Source: AP-15 sp963781215
GTDB taxonomy: Bacteria > Pseudomonadota > Alphaproteobacteria > ATCC43930 > CGMCC-115725
Direction: 5' to 3'
Length of the DNA stretch: 64,000 nucleotides
NCBI GenBank assembly: GCA_963781215.1
Contig: CAWAFE010000032.1
Location: 1-64,000 of the forward strand
In this document: positions 1-8,580 of the stretch, piece by piece
How positions within the stretch are numbered: position 1 is the stretch's first letter
How the letters are laid out: each line of letters begins with the position of its first letter
Notes under the pieces: model-generated
Database searches by the model: none
Seen by the model: only the letters and a program-made list of their open reading frames with translations
Told to the model about the DNA's origin: nothing
Program-made: the position numbers and the translations under genes

Positions 1-465
1 GCCGTGATACTCGGGCTTGTCCTTGGTCCAAATCTCCTTCATCGCCTCGATCTGTTCGCGCATCTTCAAGGTGCGGGTTTCGTAGACGGTGCCGTGGTCT
101 TCCATCTCCTCGGCGTTCCAGCCGCAACCGATGCCGAACAGGAACCGCCCCTTCGACACCTGGTCGAGTGAGGCGACGAGTTTCGCGGTCTGGATCGTGT
201 CGCGCTGGATGACCAGACAGACGCCGGTGCCGAGCTTCAGCCGCTTGGTGACCGCGGCGGCGGCGCTCAACGTGACGAACGGGTCCATCACGTCGTAGTA
301 CTGCTTGGTCAGCTCGCCGCCCGGCACATTAAAGCGGCGGGTGACCGGGATGTGCGAATGCTCGGCCACCCACAGCGAGTCAAAGCCGCGCTCCTCCAGC
401 GCTACCGCAAGCTCGGTCGGCGCCATCGAGTAGTCGGTAAAGAAGATCGCAGCACCGATTTCCAT
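1..465 (-). CDS. LLM-class flavin-dependent oxidoreductase, partial (C-terminus outside window)
   Basis: Reads MEIGAAIFFTDYSM from the ATG at 465, followed over 155 codons by the luciferase-like monooxygenase landmarks LWVAEHSHIP, VTKRLKLGTGV and GRFLFGIGCGWN. The gene continues past the left edge, so the C-terminal half is missing. Such TIM-barrel enzymes use reduced FMN or F420 to oxidise or reduce small organic substrates in the cytoplasm; the substrate cannot be told. It is followed at about 75 bp by another member of the family read the same way, so the two may be co-transcribed. F420 versus FMN use is undecided. Confidence 0.85.
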   Translation of the reverse strand, partial: MEIGAAIFFTDYSMAPTELAVALEERGFDSLWVAEHSHIPVTRRFNVPGGELTKQYYDVMDPFVTLSAAAAVTKRLKLGTGVCLVIQRDTIQTAKLVASLDQVSKGRFLFGIGCGWNAEEMEDHGTVYETRTLKMREQIEAMKEIWTKDKPEYHG

Positions 466-539
466 ATTCTTTACTCCGCAGATGTTGCTCGCCGCCTCAA
501 AACGCCAGTAATCGTTACCGCGTCGCGCGCAATCCCGGA

Positions 540-1601
540 TTACTCCGCCGCGCGCCGCGCGAGCGGGCCGAGGGCCCGCTCGACCCGCGGCTTGACCTCG
601 CCGATCATCAGCTCCATCGAGCGCATCGCCGCCTGGTGCGGGGTCGCGCCGACCTTGAACGAAAAGCACATGTGGACCGGATCGGTCGCGCGGATCTCGC
701 CGACCAGCTTCTCGGCCACGGTCTCGACATCGCCGATCAGGAGATCGTCGTGGATCTGTTCGAGCGGCGGCTCGTCGGGGAACGGCTTGTCGACCAGCAC
801 CGTGCCTTGCATGACCTCCTGCCGGCGCCTGAGGCTGGAGGCGAGCCGGGTCTGGTAGCGCGCGTTCTCGGCGAAGCGCAGCCCCTCCTCCTTGCTGTCG
901 GTGATGTGGCAGAAGCGGTTGACGGTGATGTGGGCGTTGGCCAGCGGCACCCCCTCGGCCTCGAAGGCGGCCACGATGTCCTGATATTGCTCGGCGAGCA
1001 GCGCGGCGCCGCCGACCCGGCCCGACGACAACACCCGGTAGCCGTGCCGCGCCGCGGCGCGGAACATCGCCTGGGTATGGCCGGCGACATAGATCGGCAG
1101 CGGCTTCTGCACCGGCCGGGCCGGGATGTGGGTCTCCGGCATCTGGTAGTGCTTGCCGTTATAGCTGAAGAAATCCTGGGTGAAGGCGCGGTCGAGGATG
1201 TCGCAGAACTCCTCGGTCATTTCCAGATTGTCTTTGATGTCGACGCCGAACCGCTCGAATTCGTAGGGCTGGTAGCCGGCGCCGACGCCGAGCATCAGGC
1301 GCCCGTTCGACAGCGCGTCGGCGGTGGCGATCTCGGCCGCGAGCCGCGCCGGGTTGTAGAGCGGCAATACCACGACCGCGGTGCCGAGCCGGATCTTTTT
1401 GGTGATCGCGGCGCAATGCGCGACCATCATCAAGGGCGACGCGCACAGGCAATAATTCGAGAAATGGTGCTCGGCGAACCAGGCGATGGTATAGCCGAGC
1501 TCGTCGGCAAGCCGGGTCTGCTCGGCGACCTCGGCAAAAACCTCCGCCGTCGACTTTGCGGGGTCGCGCGACCCCATCAGATTGAAGATGCCGAATTCCA
1601 T
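540..1601 (-). CDS. LLM-class flavin-dependent monooxygenase
   Basis: A 353-residue bacterial luciferase-like enzyme. N-terminal MEFGIFNLMG, then WFAEHHFSNY (the family E-H-H near residue 45), KKIRLGTAVVVLP and GRLMLGVGAGYQPYEF are all typical. I chose the ATG at 1601 because AAGGAG lies 8 bases upstream; an earlier in-frame ATG at 1634 would only add 11 unconvincing residues. It stands upstream of and in the same direction as the partial LLM gene at the left edge. The likely role is FMNH2-dependent oxygenation of an organic substrate, which is not identifiable from the sequence. No defect is seen. Confidence 0.88.
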   Translation of the reverse strand: MEFGIFNLMGSRDPAKSTAEVFAEVAEQTRLADELGYTIAWFAEHHFSNYCLCASPLMMVAHCAAITKKIRLGTAVVVLPLYNPARLAAEIATADALSNGRLMLGVGAGYQPYEFERFGVDIKDNLEMTEEFCDILDRAFTQDFFSYNGKHYQMPETHIPARPVQKPLPIYVAGHTQAMFRAAARHGYRVLSSGRVGGAALLAEQYQDIVAAFEAEGVPLANAHITVNRFCHITDSKEEGLRFAENARYQTRLASSLRRRQEVMQGTVLVDKPFPDEPPLEQIHDDLLIGDVETVAEKLVGEIRATDPVHMCFSFKVGATPHQAAMRSMELMIGEVKPRVERALGPLARRAAE

Positions 1602-1736
1602 CACCCACTCCTTCGCCTTTGATGGCTGCCGCAACCGTGGTCGCGGGCCCCGAGGGCGTCAAGCCCCCCGAATAATCCGCAGGGTTGCAAGCCGATTTGC
1701 CAGAAGTAGCAAGACCGCGGTGGAAGGGCCCACCCG

Positions 1737-1877
1737 TCAAACATTAATCGAAAAATCGAGGGCTTCGCGCTCGCGGGCGCTCACCGGCAGGTGGAGCCCG
1801 CCGCCATCATGGTACATTCCCTTACGGCCGATGCCCTTCACCTCTACCGCGGAGAGCCGGATTGTCGCCCGCGCCAC
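1737..1877 (-). pseudogene. Truncated tyrosine integrase, N-terminal fragment only
   Basis: From a GTG at 1877 the minus strand gives VARATIRLSAVEVKGIGR, then KGMYHDGGGLHLPVS, which is the DUF4102 arm-binding N-terminus of prophage-type integrases (usual form: LSAVEVKxLxxPGxHxDGGGLYLQVS). After about 32 residues the similarity stops and the frame ends at residue 46. The catalytic domain is absent, so this is a relic. It lies back-to-back with the longer integrase starting at 2074, about 200 bp apart; the rest of 1602-2073 shows nothing else recognisable. Assignment rests on the N-terminal motif alone. Confidence 0.7.
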
Positions 1878-2073
1878 AGGGATTGACCTGCATAGACACC
1901 ATTGGAGTAGGGTCGAGCGGAAGCTCCCTCCGCCAACTCTTTGTTCGCCGCCGTTCAAATCGAATGATAAAGACCCGAGAAGCCAAGGCTTTTCGCCGCC
2001 TCTGCCCCTTAACTCGTTCGCCATGATCCGCCAACATCCGGCTGTTTGGGATGGGTAGTCACATGGGTCTGTG

Positions 2074-3317
2074 ATGGCGAGGACCATCGGCAAGTTGACC
2101 GCGCTGGCGGTGGCTCAGGCAAAACGGCGCGGCTATTTTGGCGACGGCGGCGGGTTGTTTTTGCAGGTCAGCACCAGCGGTGCGAAGAGCTGGGTGTTCC
2201 GCTTCAAGGAAGCGGGCAAGCTGCGCGAGATGGGGCTCGGGCCGACCCACACCATCAGCCTCGCCGAGGCCCGTCAAAAGGCGCTCGAGTGCCGCAAGCT
2301 GCGTCTCGACGGCCTCGACCCGATCGAGCGGCGCCGGGCGATACGCCGGCAGGCCAAGTTGGATGCCGCCAAGGCGATGAGCTTCAAGAATGCGCCGCGC
2401 GCTACATCGACTCGCACAAAGCCGGCTGGCGCAACCCGAAGCACGCCGCGCAATGGCCGAGTACGCTCGCAACCTACGTCAACCCGATCTTCGGCGAGCT
2501 CCCGATGCAAGCCGTCGACGTCGGGCTCGTGATGAAGGCGCTCGAGCCGATCTGGACCGAGAAGCCGGAAACCGCGGGCCGGGTGCGCGGCCGGATCGAG
2601 AATATCCTGGATTGGGCGACGGCCCGCGGCTTCCGCCACGGCGAGAACCCGGCGCGCTGGCGCGGTCATCTCGAAAACCTGCTGCCAAAAAAAGCGAAGG
2701 TCCGCCGCGTCGAACACCATGCGGCCCTACCCTATGCGGAGATCGGCGGGTTTATGGCCGAGCTACGGCGACAGCAGGGTATAGCCGCCTGCGCGCTGCA
2801 ATTCGCGATCCTGACCGCGGCGCGCACCGGCGAGGTCATCGGCGCCCGCTGGGATGAGTTCGACCTCGCCGCCAGCCTGTGGACCGTACCGGCCGGGCGG
2901 ATGAAGACCGGAAAAGAGCATCGCGTACCGCTGTCGGGCGCCGCGCTGGCGATTGTCGAGGGGATGGCCGCAATCCGCCAGGGCGATTTTGTGTTTCCCG
3001 GCGGCCGGACCGGCCGTCCGCTGTCGAATATGGCGATGCTGGCGGTGCTGCATCGCATGGGCCGCGGCGACCTGACGACTCACGGGTTCAGGTCGAGCTT
3101 TCGCGATTGGGTGGCGGAGCGCACCAACTTTCCGACCGAGGTTGCGGAAATGGCGTTGGCCCATGCGGTCGGCGACAAGGTCGAGGCGGCCTATCGTCGA
3201 GGAGATCTGTTTCGAAAACGACGCGATCTCGCCGAAGCGTGGGCGCGATACTGCACGGCAGTGCCGGCGACCGCGAATGTGGTGACGATCCGGGTGCTGC
3301 CGGGAAACGCCGAGTAG
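2074..3317 (+). pseudogene. Tyrosine-type site-specific integrase with one frameshift
   Basis: Residues 1-105 (MARTIGKLTALAVAQ, GDGGGLFLQVSTSGAKSW) are the DUF4102 arm-binding domain in one frame. Just after SFK near 2388 the frame jumps: inserting a single G restores SFK-ECAARYIDSHKAGWRN and the remaining ~310 residues to the stop at 3317. The catalytic set of the phage integrase family is complete: Arg in TAARTGE, Lys in MKTGKEHR, H-x-x-R in THGFRSSFR, His in LAHAVGD and the nucleophile Tyr in AAYRRGD. So this is either a recently inactivated integrase or a one-base sequencing error. It heads a mobile island with the accessory gene at 3409. I chose ATG 2074; GTG 2071 is also possible. No tRNA attachment site is visible next to it. 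Confidence 0.85.
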
Positions 3318-3408
3318 ACGCGTCCCGTGTCGATCGTAGAGGCGGGCTTCGATGCCCGAGCGACGGTCGGGTTCGGGTCGGATACAACTTTATAGAGGGA
3401 GATGTCCG

Positions 3409-4122
3409 GTGCCAGCTCTATCACCCAACGTCAGTCCTGAGGCCGCCAAGGTCGGTCAGATCACGATCAGCCAGCTGGCCCGGCAAGCCGACTGGACCGA
3501 ACGCGTGACACTGCTGAGAGCGATCGAAGATTGGAACCGAAACGCGGAGGAATATCGGGATCAGCTTCTGTGGCGACGGCTGGTTGCTATCGATCCCCCG
3601 CCGGGTCGGCTTGAACTTCCACCCGGGCCTCTGTATCCGCGGGAGTCGGGCGAAGACGGCAAGGAGAAGCACGAACGCCGCGCCTGGATTGAGGCTGTCG
3701 CTCTACTGAAACAGAATACAAAATCGGATGGCCGTTATGGTCTTTACGTTTTGGACATCGTATTCCCGTCTGCCGAGCCCGAAATTGCCTCCGACGCTTG
3801 GATAGAGACGATCCAGCCCGAGGAGGTATGCTTCGCAAAGTCGCAAATTACCCGAGACCAAAGGGTGTTCGCCGTTTCGGTCGGCGAGAAGCGGCCGCTG
3901 GAGCGGGGTCCGAGAGCGGTCGATAAGGGCGGGCGACCGGCCAGGTTTGGCTGGGACGAGTTTTGGATCGAGGTGTGCCGGGTTGCTAACACTCCGGACG
4001 GGGTGCCCGAGCAACGGGAACTGACCAAACTCATGCTAGAGTGGGTATCTGCCAACTGGGTGGACCAACCCGGTGAAAATACGGTGCGGGCCAAATTGGC
4101 CAAATTGTACCGTGCACTCTAA
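3409..4122 (+). CDS. Hypothetical protein of the integrase-associated island
   Basis: About 237 residues starting at GTG 3409, chosen because GAGGGAGA lies 6 bases upstream; the longer ATG 3352 form adds residues with no support. The middle is charged and without motifs. The C-terminal ~65 residues (GRPARFGWDEFWIEVCRVAN, then TPDGVPEQRELTKLMLEW, ending in a TVRAKLAKLY-like segment) resemble a short helical domain often seen at the end of hypothetical proteins beside phage integrases. No signal peptide or membrane span. It follows the integrase by about 90 bp in the same direction and is probably cargo of the same element. Function unknown. Confidence 0.65.
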   Translation: MPALSPNVSPEAAKVGQITISQLARQADWTERVTLLRAIEDWNRNAEEYRDQLLWRRLVAIDPPPGRLELPPGPLYPRESGEDGKEKHERRAWIEAVALLKQNTKSDGRYGLYVLDIVFPSAEPEIASDAWIETIQPEEVCFAKSQITRDQRVFAVSVGEKRPLERGPRAVDKGGRPARFGWDEFWIEVCRVANTPDGVPEQRELTKLMLEWVSANWVDQPGENTVRAKLAKLYRAL

Positions 4123-4199
4123 AGCCGCTGAGTGCGGCGCGGCAAACAGGGTGAGAGGCCGTATTGCCTCACCGGGGAATGTTACCGAACGATCCACTC

Positions 4200-4208
4200 G
4201 TTGCCTCA
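4200..4208. repeat. Target-site duplication, left copy (9 bp)
   Basis: GTTGCCTCA immediately left of the IS256-family element; an identical 9-mer stands at 5637-5645 immediately right of it. Length 9 fits the 8-9 bp duplications known for IS256. Confidence 0.88.
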
Positions 4209-5636
4209 GAGCTATGCGCGAAAGTTGGTGACGGTCTGAAGGGATGAAGGCGGCGTATCGTGGGGGTGTTCGCGCCTCCAGTTCTCCAGCAAAGGAGTGA
4301 TACGCCGTGTCCGATGCTAACGTCGTCAAGCTGCTTCAGTCAGGGTCGTTCGCCGACCCACTCACCGAGGTGCTGCGCAACGGTGCGCGCGCCCTACTGG
4401 CCCAAGCGATCGAGGCCGAGGTGGCCGAATTCCTCACCGAGCACGCCGATCTTAAGACCACGGTTGGCTTGCGCCGCGTGGTTCGTCACGGGCATCTGCC
4501 TGAACGCCAGGTGATGACCGGCATCGGCCCGGTTGTCGTGCGCCAGCCTCGCGTACGCGACCGTGGTGCTGCCGATGATGCCGGGCGGATCCGCTTCACA
4601 CCGGCGATCCTGCCGCGCTATGCGCGGCGCTCCCGGAGCCTGGAGGTGCTGATCCCGATCCTTTATCTGAAGGGCCTCTCGACCGGCGATTTCGAGGAGG
4701 CCCTTGCCGCACTGCTCGGCAAAGATGCGCCGGGCCTGTCGGCCTCGACCATTGCGCGGCTGAAGGAGGTCTGGATCGGCGAGCACGAGCACTGGAGGAA
4801 ACGCGATCTGTCGGCCAAGCACTACGTCTATGTGTGGGCCGACGGCATTTACCTGCAGGCCCGTCTTGAAGACGCCAAGCAATGCATCCTGGTCATCATC
4901 GGCGCGACACCGGAGGGCAAGAAGGAGCTGCTCGGCTTCACCGACGGCGCGCGCGAGAGCGCGCAGGATTGGCGTGAACTGCTGCTCGATTTGAACAACC
5001 GAGGTCTGGTTATCGCGCCCAAGCTCGCCGTCGCCAAACCTGCCCTCGAAAGCGGTGCGCTCGGCTTCTGGAAGGCGCTCGGCGAGCGGTGGCCGACCAC
5101 ACGCGAGCAACGCTGCTGGGTGCACAAGACCGCCAACGTCCTCAACAAACTGCCGAAGAGCCAGCAGCCGAAAGCCAAGCGGTCATTACAGGAGATCTGG
5201 ATGGCCGAGACGAGCAAGGACGCCGAGGCCGCGTTCGACGCCTTCATCGCAGCCTACGAGCTGAAATACGATAAGGCCGCCGAGTGCCTGGCGAAGGATC
5301 GCGAGGCGCTGCTCGCATTCTACGATTTCCCTGCCGAACACTGGAAACACCTGCGGACCTCGAACCCGATCGAGAGCACCTTCGCCACCGTGCGGCACCG
5401 AACGATCCGGTCGAAGGGCTGCCTCTCGAATAAGACGGCGCTCGCGATGGTGTTCAAGCTCGTCGATGCGGCGCAGAACAGCTGGCGCAGACTCGATGGC
5501 CACAACCAGTTGCCCAAGCTCATTCAAGGTGTCAGGTTCACCGACGGGATCGAGGTCATCGCCGCACCGGCGTCCTGTCAGTCCCAAACCGTCGCCGCCT
5601 GAACCTCAGGCCGTCACCAAAATTCGGTGATAGCTC
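4209..5636 (+). mobile_element. IS256-family insertion sequence, complete
   Basis: The element is 1,428 bp. Its ends form imperfect inverted repeats of about 26-30 bp: the left end begins GAGCTATGCGCGAAAGTTGG and continues TGACGG; the right end, read in reverse complement, begins GAGCTATCACCGAATTTTGG and also continues TGACGG. Both ends start with GA, as usual in this family. One intact transposase gene fills it. It sits between two exact copies of GTTGCCTCA, so insertion is probably recent. The target is unusual in holding further TTGCCTCA words (near 4165 and 5662). Confidence 0.9.
4307..5602 (+). CDS. IS256-family transposase (DDE, Mutator-like)
   Basis: A 431-residue cut-and-paste transposase of normal length for the family. 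The DDE catalytic residues are probably Asp in VWADGIYLQ, Asp in ELLLDLNNRG and Glu in SNPIESTFATVRHRT, the last being the characteristic C-terminal block. WVHKTANVLNKLPKSQQPKA is the conserved C/H-region of IS256 enzymes. Starts with ATG 4307, with AAAGGAG about 12 bases upstream. Frame intact, no stop or shift, so the element may be active. It is the only gene inside the inverted repeats. Confidence 0.95.
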   Translation: MSDANVVKLLQSGSFADPLTEVLRNGARALLAQAIEAEVAEFLTEHADLKTTVGLRRVVRHGHLPERQVMTGIGPVVVRQPRVRDRGAADDAGRIRFTPAILPRYARRSRSLEVLIPILYLKGLSTGDFEEALAALLGKDAPGLSASTIARLKEVWIGEHEHWRKRDLSAKHYVYVWADGIYLQARLEDAKQCILVIIGATPEGKKELLGFTDGARESAQDWRELLLDLNNRGLVIAPKLAVAKPALESGALGFWKALGERWPTTREQRCWVHKTANVLNKLPKSQQPKAKRSLQEIWMAETSKDAEAAFDAFIAAYELKYDKAAECLAKDREALLAFYDFPAEHWKHLRTSNPIESTFATVRHRTIRSKGCLSNKTALAMVFKLVDAAQNSWRRLDGHNQLPKLIQGVRFTDGIEVIAAPASCQSQTVAA

Positions 5637-5645
5637 GTTGCCTCA
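5637..5645. repeat. Target-site duplication, right copy (9 bp)
   Basis: GTTGCCTCA, identical to 4200-4208, immediately following the right inverted repeat of the IS256-family element. Confidence 0.88.
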
Positions 5646-6089
5646 CCCATCCGGCTCCTGTTGCCTCAGCGCTCGTCGGCTTGGGATCGAACTTTCCATT
5701 ACCTTTGTCACATGCTTGTTTGGTGTTGCGGAACCTGTGGAGTTGTGGGCGACGCGCCAGCGTCGTCCAAACGCAGCGGCAAATCCACGGGGTGTTGCTG
5801 GCCAGATCCGCCGCTGGCAAGGCCAGCGTCGACCGGCGTGGTCTCGGAGGGGGCGCGTTGGCTGGCGGTCGCGGCAGACCGGATAGGAAGCGGGTTCTTC
5901 ACGCCGATGAGGAACCGCCCCTTCCACATCACCGATTGCCAGATGAGATCCTATGAGGAGTTGTGGAGAGCGACCGACGCTTCGGCAGAGTGGGTTGCGA
6001 TCCACCCCACTCTGGAGACGACCATGCAAGTTGCCTCTGACCGACCCTTGGCGCGAGCCGCTATCCGTACCGACCTTGGCGCGATCCAG
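5646..6089. other. Non-coding or decayed stretch right of the IS256 element
   Basis: No reading frame here looks like a real protein on either strand. It may hold the eroded 3' continuation of the phage-type pseudogene to its right, but similarity cannot be followed below about 6090. Confidence 0.4.
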
Positions 6090-6910
6090 CCCGGGGGCGC
6101 TCTCCCAGGAGAGCTGGGCGTAATTCCGCGCCAGCCCCTGCGCGATATCGAGGCCGGCGACATCGAGCGGCACCCCTCGTTGTGCGATTTGAGCGCGGTC
6201 CAGGCCGCCGCCTGGGCCTGCTTTGGGGTCCAGTCAATACCGGTGCGGCGGACCAGCTCGTCACCCACCCGGTTGGCCAGGATCCGGGTGAAATTGTGCT
6301 CGCCGATCGCAGATGGGGGCCGACATCGAGGGCGCCTACTACGCCGGCGAGCCGCTGCAAGGGAACAAGATCGAGCCCTTTCTCGGGGCCACGGCCGAGG
6401 AGTGGAACCCGAATTTCGCCCACACCTTCGTCAACGATACGCACAACATGCGGGCGTCCGAATTTCCGGGGAAGGCGGGCGGGCTCTACACCATGGGCTC
6501 GCCGATCGCCGACCAGTGGAAGGGCACGCCGACGGTTCGGGAACCGGCCGGCCCGGATCGGGTCGCCAAGCATCGCCTGGTTGTGCGCGGTGGCCGCATA
6601 GGTGAGGGTTCGTCGCGACCGGGGTGGCTTTGCTGGTGATCGCCAACCCTTGGGCGATCTTGTCGGCCATCTCGGGACTGTCGCCGGCCGCACCCAGGAT
6701 CGCCTTGCCCGAGGACGTGTACCAGTCGCGATAGGGCATCCCTTTTTGGGCTAGGTCGGCGTAGCGGCCGACCAGGGCGTCCATGTCGGCCATCGTCTCG
6801 ATATGCGGCGGCGGCACGACCGGCGTCGTCGGGCCGAGCAATGGCAGCCCGTCCTCGCGCACCAGGTGGGACGAGCGCAACTCGTCGATCAGCGCCTGGC
6901 CACCGTTAAT
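6090..6910 (-). pseudogene. Decayed phage-type 'polyvalent protein' domain gene with an internal inversion
   Basis: On the minus strand one reads GQALIDELRSSHLVREDG, then MPYRDWYTSSGKAILGAAG and KIAQGLAITSKATPVATN. A one-base shift in the GGG run at 6606-6608 leads to LTYAATAHNQAMLGD and GRFPN. The central part is encoded on the opposite strand (6308-6534, listed separately). The minus-strand reading resumes with GEHNFTRILANRVGDELV and WTPKQAQAAAWTALKS, then another shift to GLARNYAQLSWESAPG. The order and style resemble a conserved domain of very large phage or plasmid multifunctional proteins; I cannot name the family securely. No start or stop is definable. It is a non-functional relic next to an integrase island. 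Confidence 0.6.
6308..6534 (+). other. Inverted internal segment of the adjacent pseudogene
   Basis: This ~227-bp block reads on the plus strand as QMGADIEGAYYAGEPLQGNK, then IEPFLGATAEEWNPNFAH, TFVNDTHNMRASEFPGKAGG and LYTMGSPIADQWKGTPT. Flipping it joins GRFPN to QMGADIEG at the 6534 side and KGTPT to IGEHNFTRIL at the 6308 side, restoring one continuous protein to within 2 bp. Both junctions therefore sit at the ends of an inversion. GCTCGCCGATCGC occurs at the left junction (6298-6310) and again as a direct copy inside the right part (6497-6509); no inverted repeats are seen at the two junctions. Confidence 0.65.
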
Positions 6911-7155
6911 TCGATCGCTACCGGACCGCGGCCGCCGCCGAAGGCCGGGCTTTCTAAGTGCCAGCCTCAAAAGTCCCGGTCGTCAATCATCGGCCGCAAC
7001 GGGCTGCTTTCTTATCCAACACCGGCCCTTGAGCCTCGGCGTCGGAACCGCTGAATTTGCCCCGAAGCCGACCTTCCTGACTGCCTGACGAGCCCAGCGA
7101 CTTGGGGCAAAACCGGACAACTATCTGGGTTACGTCCGTAAGTCGATCTTCTGAT

Positions 7156-8286
7156 CTAAAGCGACACCGTCTGCGGCGAGGTCATCGGTGGCAGTTCGTT
7201 CATGATCGTGCGGAGCCTGGTGTCGGTTTCGGGCTCGAAGCTGCTGTGCCCGGCCGTTGTGATGAAATAGTTGACCGCGTTGTTGCCGGCGCTGCGCAAG
7301 GCCCGCACGAGGGCTTCTGCCTGGTAGAGATGGCACACCCGGTCGTAGCGCCCGTGCACGACATGGACCGGGATGTCCCTCAGTCGAGCGATATGGTCGA
7401 GAATATAGTTGTTTTCGCGGTTGACCTCGCCGTTGGCACCGAGAAATCCCCCATTGATCATGTAGTGGACCATAATCCTCGCGGCGGTCAGGGCGTATTT
7501 CTCGTTTGGCTGGCCGTGGCTGTTTTCACTGCGGTTGACACGGCTGGCGCTGCCTTCCCAGGCCACGCAGGCCGACGCGGCTTTCACCAGGCGCTCCCGA
7601 TCCGCGTCGGTCTGCGGCGGCGCTGCAAATGCCTTGGCCAGCCCCTTGACGACGTCGTCGCGGTCTTCCAGCGGTATGGCGTCGACGAAGTGCCGCCACG
7701 CCGTCGGGAAATCCAGATAGGTGCCAGGCACCGGCATGGCGAGCGGGTCTGTTGCGAATTCGGCGGCATTGCCCTGGAAGAAATAATCGACATCCGCTCT
7801 GCGGCACAGGAAAACACCGCGCAGGATTAGAGTCTGCACGGTTGCGGGGTGTGCGATGGCATAGGCCAGCGCGAGGGTGCTGCCCCAGCTGCCGCCGAAG
7901 ACATGCATCTTGCTGTTGATGTTCAGCTCATGGCGCAGGGCCGAAACATCGTCGATCAGGTGTTGGGTCGTATTGTCGGTCAGCGCCGCTCTTGCGTCAT
8001 CCTCGCTCGCACTGGGCGTGCTCTTGCCGCAACCGCGCTGGTCGAACAGGATGACACGGTACCGCTGCGGATCAAAAAACCGGGTGGACGAGCTGTGGCT
8101 GCCCACACCCGGTCCGCCATGCATGACCATCACCGGCTCGCCGGCAAGCGTCCCGTATTCCTCCCAATAGATCCGATGGTCGGAAAATCCCGGTGCGGTC
8201 AGATGGCCGGAGCGGATGAACGGCGGGTTCGGAGGCCGGTTTGTACCTGCATCGCTAGGCGCGGCCGTCGGGGGAATTGCATCCAC
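7156..8286 (-). CDS. pip: Proline iminopeptidase (prolyl aminopeptidase, S33)
   Basis: 376 residues, alpha/beta-hydrolase fold. MHGGPGVGSHSS is the oxyanion-hole HGGPG motif of the family; the nucleophile Ser lies in VFGGSWGSTLALAYA; the catalytic Asp is in HGRYDRVC and His in TAGHSSFE near the C-terminus. DQRGCGKSTP and RGVFLCRR are further family blocks. The enzyme releases N-terminal proline from peptides in the cytoplasm. The N-terminus up to about residue 22 is Pro/Ala-rich and may be over-extended; ATG 8286 was kept as the only clear start. Single gene with no operon partners. Confidence 0.92.
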   Translation of the reverse strand: MDAIPPTAAPSDAGTNRPPNPPFIRSGHLTAPGFSDHRIYWEEYGTLAGEPVMVMHGGPGVGSHSSSTRFFDPQRYRVILFDQRGCGKSTPSASEDDARAALTDNTTQHLIDDVSALRHELNINSKMHVFGGSWGSTLALAYAIAHPATVQTLILRGVFLCRRADVDYFFQGNAAEFATDPLAMPVPGTYLDFPTAWRHFVDAIPLEDRDDVVKGLAKAFAAPPQTDADRERLVKAASACVAWEGSASRVNRSENSHGQPNEKYALTAARIMVHYMINGGFLGANGEVNRENNYILDHIARLRDIPVHVVHGRYDRVCHLYQAEALVRALRSAGNNAVNYFITTAGHSSFEPETDTRLRTIMNELPPMTSPQTVSL

Positions 8287-8580
8287 GGAGATGATTTCTG
8301 CGACAGGGTTGGAGGCGAGGCGTGAGCACGGCAGGCACCAGCCGGCCGGGTACCTTACGCCAAAAATCGTGGGGACCGTCGTTCAACTAGACGGTATCGC
8401 ACCCGATGTTTTGTCGTAGCCCGGAGCAGCTTCGGAGGCCATGACCCCGCGCTGCTACGGTTCACTCGTCTACGTTCCGATAAACCGCCGGCAAACCGCT
8501 CAGTTGGCCTAACGGCGCCAGGGTGGCGCGGTGGGTTAACGGCGAGCTTGGATGGTATGTAGTGGCTCAGTTGAAAAAAA

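Noticed and set aside
636..1622. Long plus-strand open frame opposite the LLM monooxygenase
   Set aside because: Shadow frame from high GC content; no family likeness, and the minus strand encodes a complete conserved enzyme.
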